NCBI RefSeq assembly: GCF_006402735.1
Contig: NZ_CP017174.1
Coordinates: 6,614,001 to 6,678,000 of the forward strand
Direction of reading: 5' to 3'
Length of the DNA stretch: 64,000 nucleotides
DNA from: Myxococcus xanthus
GTDB lineage: Bacteria; Myxococcota; Myxococcia; Myxococcales; Myxococcaceae
Positions 8,883 to 17,633 of the stretch are shown here, one piece after another (the stretch's first letter is position 1; each line of letters begins with the position of its first letter). Made by a program: the position numbers and the translations under genes. The notes under the pieces are model-generated. The model was not told the origin of the DNA. It worked only from the letters and a program-made list of their open reading frames with translations, and ran no database searches.

Positions 8883-9145
8883 GGTTCGGGGGGCAAGGCT
8901 TTGCCTCTCACGGAGGCGAACCCCCTTGCAGGCAACCTCGACGTCCACCCCACCCCACCGATGCCCACCCAGGACGAGGCAACGTCCAGCGCCCTCGCCC
9001 CGGCTCGGTGACAGGCACGAGAGGGGCACCGCACTCGTGACACCTGGCCCCCGAGGCCACGTCACGGAGCTGGCTCCATCACCGGGCTCCTCGCGACGAC
9101 AGGCAGTGCCGCGAGGAACCAGGTCCTCTCAGCTCATGACGTCAT

Positions 9146-10385
9146 CTACGGGCCACTGGGGTACGTGAACGACATGACGTACGACGGATGGTCCGGGGAG
9201 CAATCGGCCCCCGTGCCCGCGCTGAAGGCGAAGCGCCAGACGACCAGGTCTGGCTGGCCGATCCGTTTCACCGTGATGGTGTATGAGACGGGATCCTGCG
9301 GGGAGGGCGGCGGAAGGTAGGCCGCGGCCTTGAAGCAGACGTCGTACTGGCCCGCCGGCGGAGGCGCACCGGCGTACCAGATGACCCGCTCGGGCCCCCA
9401 CCCGGATGACGCAATCCGGTCCAGCGCTCCGTAGTCCGTCTCAACGCCGGGCCCCCGGTTGCCACCGTGGATGAACTTCCCCGTGGGCGTCCGGACGACG
9501 AGGTCCCCATCGCCCGCGCGCGCCCACGACGTGGCGATCTGCAGCTTGATTTCATCCGCCACACAAGCACTCTCCGAGCAGGCCTGCCCCACGTCACAGA
9601 CGTTGCCGCAGGCGCCACAGTTGGATGCATCCGACGACACATCCACGCACTGGGAGCCACACTGCACTGTGGGAGGCTGGCAGGCGCCGGCAACGCAGTC
9701 GTAGCCACCGGGCGTGTTCACGCACAGCCTCCACCTGGCAACTCACGCCGCAGCCATCCCCTGACACCAGATTGCCATCGTCACACTGTTCCTCGGCCTC
9801 CACCTGACCATTGCCACATAAGACACCGCCGCCAAAGCCCATGTCCTCCACGGCGTCCACGCTGTACAGCGCGGCCAGTCCCCCCCGCAGCCGCACGTAC
9901 CGGTAGGGCGTCGCGCTGCTGAAGGGCACCAGCGCGGAGTGCGTACCGATGCCCAGGTCCAGGAGGGTCGCCTGCCCCGTGCTGATGAGACTCAGGTCCT
10001 CACGAAGGAAATCCACCTGGGCAATCACCGACAACGACAACCCCCGGTAATAGATGCGCAGAGGGCCCGTGCCCTCTTCTCCCGCGCCCATATCCAGCAG
10101 CAGCGAGCCTTCCAGGAGGCTCAGGAAGCTGGCGACATTCCCATCCGGCGCGCCCACCGCGTTGCCAGGGCTGATGACGGCGATGACACCGCGCTGGACG
10201 ACCGCATCGGCGTACGGGTCAAGTGGCAACGCCCGCACCTTGTTTGAGGACGACTCAACTTCCGTCCAACCCTCCTCGGCCACGAGGGATTCCTCCTCCA
10301 CTTGCGGCCCACACGCTCCCAAAACTCCAAACGCAAAGGCCACACACATCCATCGGCACATGGGGGCCACTCGACTGCCATTCAT
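9146..10385 (-). pseudogene. frameshifted Cys-rich (DUF4215-type) lipoprotein with YfaP-like C-terminus
   Basis: Starts at an ATG with a GGAG site; signal sequence with lipobox LGAC. The first frame runs through a beta-rich domain to the Cys-rich repeat CGNGQVEAEEQCDDGN...SCQVE, typical of DUF4215/myxobacterial Cys repeats, and then loses sense at about 9730. The second frame resumes at once with TPGGYDCVAGAC, the CGACGNVCDVGQAC repeat and a C-terminal domain with GPERVIWYAG and PPPAGQYDVCF resembling DUF2135/YfaP beta-sandwich proteins. A single one-base shift joins them into one protein of about 410 residues. It may be a real pseudogene, a slippage-controlled gene or a sequencing error. Confidence 0.7.
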
Positions 10386-11198
10386 CGTCTTGCTCCATTT
10401 CACTTGGATATGGGGATGGCGGCGCGGCTTGAAGACAATCACCGCGAAGCGCCGCCAATTCCAGATTAGACACAAGGTTCCGGCTGGGCCGCAAACGCAC
10501 GCGCGCCGATTTCGAAACACGCATGCCATTGGACAGCCGTCTCGCCAGACGACGCCGCGACGAACGCCATGAGACATCCTCCCTGGACACGAAGGCATGG
10601 ACCATCGTGCCCAACCGAGGGGAGCCTCTCCATTCTCGGGAGAGAAGAAACCGAAATGTATTCCAATGCGTGGCCGACACGAGCGGCTTCGTCCGTCGAG
10701 CCGGTCCACGCATTCCTCGCGAACCTCCCACCGTCCTGCCGGTCTCCCTGTCGCTGCTCCGGCATGCGGCCCCGTGGGCACTGCTCCTCGCGAAGGAGGA
10801 GGGCTATCCGGCCGCTACCGCCCCCCTCCTCTCCGAGCGCTATGCTTTGAAGAGCGATGAAAAGCCCTTCGTGCGCGAGTTGCCCGGCGGCCCGGGCGGC
10901 GACACGCGCCCCCGCGTCGTCCAGCGGGCTCCCCCTCCCGCCGCGACAGCATCTCCACCACCCGCACCGCGACCTGCTGGTCCATGAGCGGACGCAGCCG
11001 GACTGGCAGGTCCTTCGCATCGAGCGTCACCAGGAGGAGGGAGACCGTCCGCATGGCGCAGGCGCGCGTGAGTGCGCGCCTTGGGTGCCTGGGACACTCG
11101 GCGTACCTGGAAGCCGCATTCGACATCAACCGGAACATCTGTTCGACCTGCGCCGGAACTCGCGGCGTGTCACCCGCACCGTCTATGTTTATCCGGAC
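10386..11198. other. intergenic region, about 810 bp
   Basis: Holds the start region of the lipoprotein on the minus strand and of the secreted protein on the plus strand. Apart from the possible frameshifted minus-strand gene at 10800-11054, nothing was recognised. Confidence 0.35.
10800..11054 (-). pseudogene. possible frameshifted small gene, function unknown
   Basis: An ATG at 11054 opens a protein-like stretch (MRTVSLLLVTLDAKDLPVRL, then VAVRVVEMLSRREGE) that turns into low-complexity Arg/Gly sequence near 10930, while the neighbouring frame resumes with ARAAGQLAHEGLFIALQSIA. The two halves fit as one decayed gene of about 80 residues. No family was recognised, so this is a weak call. 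Confidence 0.3.
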
Positions 11199-12194
11199 AT
11201 GCCCCCTTCCAGAGTCTTTCTTCTCATTCCTCTCGTCATCCTCTTCGGTGTGCCCAGCGCGCAGGCACAGCCATACGAACGCACACGATACGGAGGGCTG
11301 GAGTTGTGCCGCGGTAACAGGACCGTGACCTATGCGATGACCACATCGGGTGGCCACCCGACCGCTGAAGAGAGGGCCGCGGTCACCGCCGCGTTCAACA
11401 CCTGGAACCAGACCGTGGCCAGCTGCTCGGACCTGGTGTTCACGCCCGGCGAGGATGTGCCCCATCCCGCACCGCAACCTCTCGACGGGAAGATGCTGGT
11501 GACCTTCCGCCAGGTGAACTGCCCGGACATCGTCCCTGATGACGATGCCTGCTGGCAGAATGAATCCTGTGCCGACAAGTATGACTGTTGGCCCTTCGCG
11601 CCGGAGGATGTCGTCGATGAGACGAGCTATTTCCGGCTGTCCACCGGTGAGATTCTCGGCACCGCCATCAGCCTCAACAACAGCAATGGCATGCTCACCA
11701 CGCTGGACGGTCCCCCCTGCGACGAGGGAGTCATCGAGCCCGGCTGCGTCATCGGAGACGTCCAGAGCCTGGTGACGCGCTCCATCGGCGAGGGGCTGGG
11801 GTTCACCCTGCTGACACGCACCGATTCCACGATGTCTCGCTTCCTGCCATGGGGCGATACGCAGAAGCGCATCATCGACCCTGGCACGCTCCAGGGCATC
11901 TGCGAGACCTACCCTCGCGGGCTGCCAACACCCGGGTGCATCATCTCAACGGATGGCGGCGTCCCGGATGGTGGTGACGGCGTCCCGGACGCTGGTGACG
12001 GCGTCCCGGATGGTGGTGACGGCGTCCCTGACGGCGATGGCGGCGCTCCGTCAAAGTCTGGCTGCACCACCACCTCCTCGGTGCCACTCCTCGGAGCGCT
12101 CATGCTCCTGCTGGGGGCTGGACGCACTCGCCAGCTCTCACGGGGCAGAACTCGCGGATGGCATGACCTGCCTCGAACACACATCCGCAGGTAA
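11199..12194 (+). CDS. MYXO-CTERM secreted protein, catalytically dead matrixin-like metalloprotease homologue
   Basis: Export signal at residues 1-23, then a domain with the layout of the myxosortase-dependent metalloproteases: GTAISLN strand, the segment DVQSLVTRSIGEGLGF where active relatives have the HExxHxxGxxH zinc helix, and DSTMSRF where the Met-turn lies. Here the three expected zinc ligands and the catalytic Glu are replaced (R194, S195, E198 and L204), while the flanking residues are kept. A DGGDGVP tandem linker (residues 251-283) leads to Cys289, a hydrophobic helix and Arg-rich tail, the MYXO-CTERM sorting pattern, followed by about 20 extra residues. The protein probably reaches the cell surface but cannot be a zinc protease; a binding or inhibitory role is inference. 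Confidence 0.72.
   Translation: MPPSRVFLLIPLVILFGVPSAQAQPYERTRYGGLELCRGNRTVTYAMTTSGGHPTAEERAAVTAAFNTWNQTVASCSDLVFTPGEDVPHPAPQPLDGKMLVTFRQVNCPDIVPDDDACWQNESCADKYDCWPFAPEDVVDETSYFRLSTGEILGTAISLNNSNGMLTTLDGPPCDEGVIEPGCVIGDVQSLVTRSIGEGLGFTLLTRTDSTMSRFLPWGDTQKRIIDPGTLQGICETYPRGLPTPGCIISTDGGVPDGGDGVPDAGDGVPDGGDGVPDGDGGAPSKSGCTTTSSVPLLGALMLLLGAGRTRQLSRGRTRGWHDLPRTHIRR
11950..12045 (+). repeat. coding tandem repeat, Asp-Gly-Gly-Asp-Gly-Val-Pro linker
   Basis: About four near-identical 24-base units encode the DGGDGVPD/DAGDGVPD linker between the protease-like domain and the MYXO-CTERM anchor. Such linkers are spacers for surface display and are prone to length change. Confidence 0.7.
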
Positions 12195-12768
12195 CAAGAA
12201 AAACGAGGTGACCACTGGAACATCGGCTGGGGCCTGGCTCCGACTCAGCCGGAGGCCACCAACGTTTATCGCTGGCTGCTCTCGCACCGGCGAACCAGCA
12301 CGTCGCCCACCACGCCCCGCACGCTCACGCCAAGGATGACCACCGTCACCAAGCGCTGGGAGGTCAGGCCGCACTGCGCTCCGCCTGGGTCGACTGCTCG
12401 AAACAGGCCCGCCGTCCCCTGCGCCAGATCGGCTCGTCGAATCGTAACACGTCCTCCTGTCCCCTGCGGCTGCGAGTGCGCAAGGGGTTAGGGGAGCTGA
12501 TTTCAGACATCGACACGCCGGCGGGCTTGGGGCCCCTACCATACCTGACGCAGGCGAACACGTTCACCGCGAGTGTCCTGATTGAGCAGCCCGCCCAGTC
12601 CACTCATGGCCCCTCGCATTCCTCGGCTCCTGCCTCGCCGCGCCCTGCGGCGCCGTGCTCGCCTCCGGCGCTCCGGCCTGGGGGAGCACAGCGCGTCACG
12701 AGGTCCCCGTCGTGCCGCCCATCGCCGATCCCATCGCACGGCCGAGGAGGCTGGGCGAGAATCTGTCC
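12195..12768. other. intergenic region, 574 bp
   Basis: No gene or RNA recognised. Open frames here are short and lack family motifs on either strand. Confidence 0.4.
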
Positions 12769-13287
12769 ATGCCGATCCTGCCGAAAGAGCGAGACCCCAG
12801 GTTGATCAAGATTCGTCGTGGCGGGAGCCTGACCGACGAGGACCACCACCTGCTCGCGGAGTGGGCCGCCCTCTGCGCGGACCACGTCCTGCCCTTCTTC
12901 GAGAGCACGTGCCCCGAGGACGCGCGCCCCCGTGACGCCATCGCCGTGGGACGGGCGTGGATCAGGGGCGAGGTGCGGATGCGTGACGCCCACCAAACCG
13001 CGTTCGTGGCCAACGCCGCGGCTCGTGGGTTGCCTGACCCAGCCAGGTTCGCTGCGCTCGCGGCAGGCCAGGCGGTGGCCGTCGCCCACGTCGCTGCGCA
13101 CTACTTGGGCGCGGCGGCGTACGCCATCCGGGCCGCCGCCGCGGCGGCATCCGAGGGTGACGCGGAAGGGGCCCGGCTGCAGGAGCTCGGATGGCAGCGG
13201 AAACGAATCCCCGCTCCCCTCCGTGAGCTGGTCCTCGAAGACCAGCGGGCGCGGAACGACATCTGCTGGGGCGTCTTCACCGGGTGA
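12769..13287 (+). CDS. putative immunity protein (Imm-5-like)
   Basis: Alpha-helical protein of 172 residues beginning MPILPKERDPRL, with the family's RRGGSLTDEDHHLLAEWA opening, ARPRDAI and GRAWIRGE segments and the Ala-rich AGQAVAVAHVAAHYLGAAAY helix. This pattern is that of the putative immunity protein family related to Imm-5, found near polymorphic toxins and in stand-alone form. No toxin gene is adjacent, so it may be an orphan immunity gene acquired against a competitor's effector (inference). The ATG was chosen because the conserved N-terminus starts there; no strong ribosome site is seen. Confidence 0.7.
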   Translation: MPILPKERDPRLIKIRRGGSLTDEDHHLLAEWAALCADHVLPFFESTCPEDARPRDAIAVGRAWIRGEVRMRDAHQTAFVANAAARGLPDPARFAALAAGQAVAVAHVAAHYLGAAAYAIRAAAAAASEGDAEGARLQELGWQRKRIPAPLRELVLEDQRARNDICWGVFTG

Positions 13288-13491
13288 CGTTGGAGGACGA
13301 GGGGCCCGGCCCGGCGGCGGCACCCGCTTCGACGCGCGCCTCCGCCGACTGACGCCGCCGCGCGGCGCAAAGTATTGCATGCCTTCGTGCCCATGCCTGA
13401 CGCAGGCGCGGGTGTCTGGGATTGAAATGGACCTGCCCCGCCCTGGACGTATGCCTTTCCTGGCATCCAGGTTCGCCCGCCCCGCCCCGCG

Positions 13492-13776
13492 CTAGGAAGG
13501 ATTCGGATCGCTGCTCCCGGCGGGCCGGGCCGGGCGTCGCGACGCGCGCGCCTTGTCCAGCGCCCGTTTCGCCAGCATCAGGAGGCCGAGCCCCATGCCG
13601 GCCTGCACCAAGAGGGGGCCGCTGCCGCCGCCGAACACGAGCCGCTCAAGCACGCGCAGCACAGAGAGGGTTCCCAGCGCGCCGAGCAGAGTGACCAGCA
13701 GGTACCAGAAGATCGCCATTCTCCAACGATAGTGCGGCGAACGGAGGCAGCGCCAGAAGGAGTCCACGAGGAGCAT
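13492..13776 (-). CDS. small two-helix membrane protein, function unknown
   Basis: Predicted 94-residue protein with a basic N-terminal stretch (FWRCLRSPHYRWR), two hydrophobic segments (roughly residues 21-41 and 51-68) and a basic, Pro-containing tail. No family recognised. The ATG is one of several possible starts and the ribosome site is weak. The pattern of positive-inside charge supports a genuine small membrane protein rather than chance. Confidence 0.45.
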   Translation of the reverse strand: MLLVDSFWRCLRSPHYRWRMAIFWYLLVTLLGALGTLSVLRVLERLVFGGGSGPLLVQAGMGLGLLMLAKRALDKARASRRPARPAGSSDPNPS

Positions 13777-13953
13777 AAGGAAGAGGGCCGCTGACGGGGC
13801 CTCCGAGCTGAGTGCCAGGCCCGTTGGCGATGGCTTGCGCCTCAAACACCACCCGTCCTGCAGTGGCCCTCGCGCCGGGGCCAGCCTTGCACTCGCAGTG
13901 GGCAGTCCCAAGCCCCCCTGGGGCAGCTTCCGCGGCGTGGGCGCCGAGGCACG

Positions 13954-14271
13954 GTGCAGCAGTTGCCCTCGCCGGGCGTGGCCGTCTTCCGCCTGGGCGG
14001 GCGCGAGCACCGACTCGCGGCGAGGCAGGAGGCGGGCACGGACGCGCTCTTCTTCCTATTCACCGACGAGACCAACCGCGACGAGACCTACGGCGCGGGG
14101 CGCGAGCTCGAAGCCGAGGCGCCCGTGGGGGACAAGGTGGTGCGGGACTTCAACCGGGCCGACAGCCCCACTTGTGCCATCTCCGCCTACAGTCTGTACT
14201 TGCTGCCACCGCGCCAGAACCGACTTCCCTTGTGAGTGCAGGCGGGCGAGAAATGCCCGCAAAGTCATTGA
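13954..14271 (+). pseudogene. truncated DUF1684 gene with premature stop
   Basis: The frame from 13954 to the TGA at 14233-14235 encodes the C-terminal half of a DUF1684 protein: FFLFTDETNRDETYGAGREL, then VVRDFNRADSPTC and the PPRQNRLPL end. In intact members NRLPL continues into an Ala-Val-x-Ala-Gly-Glu-Lys tail; here the codon after NRLPL is TGA and VQAGEK follows in the same frame up to a second stop at 14271. The N-terminal half of the family is missing upstream. Loss of the front half plus a stop inside a conserved motif indicates a decayed gene. Confidence 0.65.
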
Positions 14272-14305
14272 GCGCTGCGTCTCCCCTTCCGCTGTCGGAG
14301 GTCTG

Positions 14306-15046
14306 ATGATGAAGCCCCTGTACCTCGCCGTGCTCCGGATGCTGCCTGCGCTCTGTCTCGCGTGTGCCCACCCGCCCCAGGCGCCCCGCGAGGCGCCGGC
14401 TGCCGCGCCCTCGCTCACCTACGAGACGTACACTGTCGGAGCAGGCGAGCCCGAGGCGATGCTCGTCGCGCTGCACTACTCCGGGTCCACGCCCGGGTTC
14501 TGGAGGCCGCTGCTCGAGGACTGGCACACCCCCACCCGCGTCGTGCTGCCACGCGGCCCGCACCCGCGCAGGGAGGGCTTCACCTGGTTCACCGCCGGCC
14601 ACGAGCAGAAGGTGACCGCGGAGAAGACCGCCGACGTGGAGCAGATGGCCGCGCGGCTCGCAGAGCTCATCCGCGAGCTGCGCGCCACACACCCCCACAT
14701 CCGCCGCGTCGCCGTGACGGGCTTCTCCTACGGCGGAGACCTCGCATGGGTGCTCGCGCTGCGCCACCCGGAGCAGGTGGATGTCGCGGTACCCATGGGC
14801 TCGCGCCTGCTCGGAGACCCCACGCCCGGTACACCGGCCGCGCGGCGCGTATGGGTGCTGCAGGGCGAAGTCGACCCCATCATCACTGCCCCTCAGACCG
14901 CGGCGCGCGTGGATGTCCTGAGGGCAGCCGGTGTCCCCATCGACGTGAAGGTCTACCCCGGCCTCGGCCACGACTTCTCACCGCAGCTCATCGAAGACTG
15001 GCGCACCTTCCTGCAGCAGCAGCTGCGCACGGAGGCGTCGCGATGA
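14306..15046 (+). CDS. exported alpha/beta hydrolase (phospholipase/carboxylesterase type)
   Basis: Serine hydrolase of 246 residues with an N-terminal export signal ending in a lipobox-like CLAC (Cys20, imperfect at position -3). The nucleophile elbow is GFSYGGD (Ser141), with Asp190 in QGEVDPII and His222 in GLGHDFS completing the triad in the order expected for the LypLA-type carboxylesterase branch; LHYSG near residue 57 supplies the oxyanion region. Substrate unknown. A CGGAGG site lies 6 bases before the ATG. The stop overlaps the next gene's ATG (ATGA), so translation of hydrolase and GST is coupled. Confidence 0.8.
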   Translation: MMKPLYLAVLRMLPALCLACAHPPQAPREAPAAAPSLTYETYTVGAGEPEAMLVALHYSGSTPGFWRPLLEDWHTPTRVVLPRGPHPRREGFTWFTAGHEQKVTAEKTADVEQMAARLAELIRELRATHPHIRRVAVTGFSYGGDLAWVLALRHPEQVDVAVPMGSRLLGDPTPGTPAARRVWVLQGEVDPIITAPQTAARVDVLRAAGVPIDVKVYPGLGHDFSPQLIEDWRTFLQQQLRTEASR

Positions 15047-15810
15047 CGTGGACCCTGATTGGCGAGGCCTTCTCTCCCTGGTCCGAGAAGGCCCGCTGGG
15101 CGCTGGACCACCACCGCCTCGCGTATGCGTACCGCGAGCACTACCCGCTCATCGGCGAGCTCTCGCTGCGGCTGCGGGCGCGGCGGCTGAAGGGCCGCGT
15201 GAGCACGCCCATGCTGCTCACCCCCGAGGGGCCGCTCATCGATTCCTTCCGCATCGCCCGCTACGCGGACGCGCACGGCAGCGCGCCCACGCTCTTTCCG
15301 GCCGAGCATGCCGAGGAGATCGCCGCCTGGAACGCCCGCAGCGAGGCCGCGCTCGGCGCGGCGCGGGTGCGCTACCTCGACCGGCTCGCGAACGACCGCG
15401 CCGCGAAGCTGGAGCAGCAGCCGCCCGCCTTCCCTGGTTTCGTGCGCCAGCTCTCGGTGCCCGCGGTGGACCTCGCCATGGCCTTCCTGCGCAGGAAGTA
15501 CGGGATGCCGGACAGCACGGCGGCGGAGGCCACGCTGGTGCTCGAGTTGGAGGCGCTGCAGCGTGCGCTCGCGGGGGGCAAGCGCCACCTCGTCGCGGAC
15601 CGCCTCACCTACGCGGACCTCGCGATGGCGGTGACGCTGCAGTTCGTGTCACCCGTGGACGGCGGGCACATCGCGCTAGGCCCCGCCACTCGCGCGGCGG
15701 GCGTCCACCCGCAGCTGTGCGCGCGATATCCGGACGTCGTCGCCTGGCGCGACGCGCTCTACGCGCGGCACCGGCGCAGCGAGCAGCCCGCCGAGCCCGT
15801 CCGGGCGTAG
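15043..15810 (+). CDS. glutathione S-transferase family protein
   Basis: Cytoplasmic protein of 255 residues with an N-terminal thioredoxin-like domain (SPWSEKARWAL at residues 11-21, the position of the active-site Ser/Cys; VSTPMLLTPEG with the cis-Pro; DSFRIARYAD corresponding to the E/DS glutathione-binding motif) and a helical C-terminal domain with LTYADLAMA. Probably binds glutathione or an alternative thiol; reaction unknown. Its ATG overlaps the stop of the hydrolase gene, with GGAGG just upstream, so the pair is one transcription unit. Confidence 0.82.
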   Translation: MTWTLIGEAFSPWSEKARWALDHHRLAYAYREHYPLIGELSLRLRARRLKGRVSTPMLLTPEGPLIDSFRIARYADAHGSAPTLFPAEHAEEIAAWNARSEAALGAARVRYLDRLANDRAAKLEQQPPAFPGFVRQLSVPAVDLAMAFLRRKYGMPDSTAAEATLVLELEALQRALAGGKRHLVADRLTYADLAMAVTLQFVSPVDGGHIALGPATRAAGVHPQLCARYPDVVAWRDALYARHRRSEQPAEPVRA

Positions 15811-15827
15811 CGTGCCTGCGCCCACCT

Positions 15828-16859
15828 TCAGCGTCCGGCGTCGAAGCCCTCGAGCACACCGGCCACGTTGAGGCCGAGGTCCTCCACGGCGTAGCCGCCC
15901 TCCTGCACGAACACCGTGGGCAGTCGCAGCTGCGCGAGGCGCCGGCCCATGAGGGGGAAGTGCTCGCGCTCGAGCGCGAAGGCGCTGATGGGGTCTCCCA
16001 CGTAGGTGTCCACGCCCAGCGACACCACCAGCGCATCCGGGCCGAAGCGGGCCACGGCGTCCAGCGCGGAGTCGAGCGCGGTGCTGTACTGCGCCCAGGT
16101 GGTGCCGCGCGGCAGCGGGAAGTTGCGGGTGAAGCCCTCGCCGGCGCCGGCCCCGCGCTCGTCGGCATAGCCGAGGAAGTAGGGGTACTCCGTCTCTGGC
16201 GTGCCGTGCAGTGAGACGAAGAGCACGTCGGCGCGCTCCCAGAAGATGTCCTGGGTGCCGTTGCCGTGGTGGTAGTCCACGTCCAGCACCGCCACGCGCG
16301 CGCAGCCGCGCTCGCGCAGGTGCTGCGCCGCCAGCGCCGCGTTGTTGAGGAAGCAGTAGCCGCCGTAGGTGGAGTGGCCCGCGTGGTGCCCCGGAGGTCG
16401 GCACAGCGCGTAGGCGCTGCGCGCACCCTCCGCCACCCAGGCCGCAGCCGTCAGCGCGCACTGCGCGGCGGCGAAGGCGGCGTCCCAGGTGCCCTGGACG
16501 ATGGGCGTTCCGGCGTCGAAGGCGTAGTAGCCCATCTGTCCGTTGATGCCGGAGGGGAGGTGGTCGCGGCGCATGCCCCGCGCCGGAAAGCCGCTCGGCA
16601 GCATGAAGCCCTGCTTGCCGATGGCCCGCCACTGCGCGTGCGCGGTGCGCAGGAACTCCACGAAGCCGGCGTCGTGCACGCCCCGCAGCGACTCCAGTCC
16701 GAAGGCCCGTGGCTCGCTCACCTCCAGGCCGGCCTGCCTCACCGCTTGCAGGATGAAGTCCGCGCGCGCGGGCATCTCGAAGCAGGGCACCAGCTCACCG
16801 CGGTGCAGCTCCATGCCGCCGTCGTGGAGGGCGTGCTGCGGGGAATGAACGACTCGCAT
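15828..16859 (-). CDS. histone-deacetylase-fold protein, acetylpolyamine amidohydrolase type
   Basis: Zinc-dependent deacetylase of 343 residues. Active-site elements are PPGHHAG (His158-His159), the zinc ligands DVDYHHGNG (Asp195, His197) and GVDTYVGDP (Asp284), and EGGYAVE (Tyr323). These positions coincide with the residue numbers I recall for the Mycoplana acetylpolyamine amidohydrolase, so a role in removing acetyl groups from polyamines or similar small amines is likely; protein deacetylation cannot be excluded. The ATG at 16859 has a GGAG about 9 bases upstream. Convergent with the GST gene, 17 bp apart. Confidence 0.88.
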   Translation of the reverse strand: MRVVHSPQHALHDGGMELHRGELVPCFEMPARADFILQAVRQAGLEVSEPRAFGLESLRGVHDAGFVEFLRTAHAQWRAIGKQGFMLPSGFPARGMRRDHLPSGINGQMGYYAFDAGTPIVQGTWDAAFAAAQCALTAAAWVAEGARSAYALCRPPGHHAGHSTYGGYCFLNNAALAAQHLRERGCARVAVLDVDYHHGNGTQDIFWERADVLFVSLHGTPETEYPYFLGYADERGAGAGEGFTRNFPLPRGTTWAQYSTALDSALDAVARFGPDALVVSLGVDTYVGDPISAFALEREHFPLMGRRLAQLRLPTVFVQEGGYAVEDLGLNVAGVLEGFDAGR

Positions 16860-17195
16860 CGGGAGGGCTCCAGGTTGCACGTGCGCCGTGCCGGCACACG
16901 ACGTTACAAGACCACCGTCACGATCGTGTGACGCGCTCATCCACCGTGGGTGTGGAAGCTGGCCCAGAAGAAGGCGACGACGTGTAGCAGCAGCGAGTTC
17001 CTGGGTTTCATTGGCCTGCACCGCCGCGCATGCCCAATCGCCTACTGCGTCGCGTACCTCGGCTGCGAGCGCGTGCAGTGCGGCGTCAACGAGGCCAACG
17101 CGCGCAACCGGCGCATGTTCGAGAAGCCGGAAAGTGGCGCCGCGTCAGCCGCTGCCTCTAGGGTTCCGCGCACCTGCTTCCCGAGGACCTCCGCC

Positions 17196-17633
17196 ATGAC
17201 GATCACGACCGCCCTGCTCCTGCTCACCCTCGGCGCCGCGCCGGCCCAGCCCGCCGCGAAGAAGTTCGAGTTCGACAAGCACTACCTCGTCCTACTCGAG
17301 CGCGTGCCTGGCGCCAAGAAGCTGCCGGAGGCCGCGCTGGCGCAGCTGCAGAAGGAGCACCTCGCGCACCTCACTCGCATGGGGGAGAGCGGCAAGATGG
17401 TGCTCGCGGGCCCCTTCGACGAGCAGGACGACGTGGGCATGCGCGGCGCGTGCATCTACCGCACCGCCACCAAGGCGGAGGCGAAGCAGCTCGCCGAGCA
17501 GGACCCGATGGTGAAGGCGGGCCGGCTGCAGGTGCGGGTCATGGCCTGGTACACGGAGAAGGGCTACCTGGCGTTCCCCCTGGCCCCGCCCGTCGAGTAT
17601 GCCAAGGACGCGGCGAAGGACGCGGGCAAGTAG
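17196..17633 (+). CDS. exported YCII-related protein
   Basis: The first 22 residues (TITTALLLLTLGAAPAQPAA) form a cleavable export signal, followed by a YCII domain: KHYLVLLERVPGAKKL, LAHLTRMGESGKMVLAGPF and QDPMVKAGRLQVRVMAWY. YCII domains are ferredoxin-like enzymes or accessory proteins with a conserved His-Asp pair; here His (KEHLAHL) is kept. Most family members are cytoplasmic, so the signal peptide is notable. GAGGA lies about 8 bases before the ATG. The 3' end overlaps the tail of the AraC gene on the opposite strand by 70 bp. Confidence 0.75.
   Translation: MTITTALLLLTLGAAPAQPAAKKFEFDKHYLVLLERVPGAKKLPEAALAQLQKEHLAHLTRMGESGKMVLAGPFDEQDDVGMRGACIYRTATKAEAKQLAEQDPMVKAGRLQVRVMAWYTEKGYLAFPLAPPVEYAKDAAKDAGK

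Noticed and set aside
8895..8945. G-run/C-run stem after the putative cysteine hydrolase gene
   Set aside because: Arms are short and separated by a long loop with alternative pairings; not convincing as a terminator.
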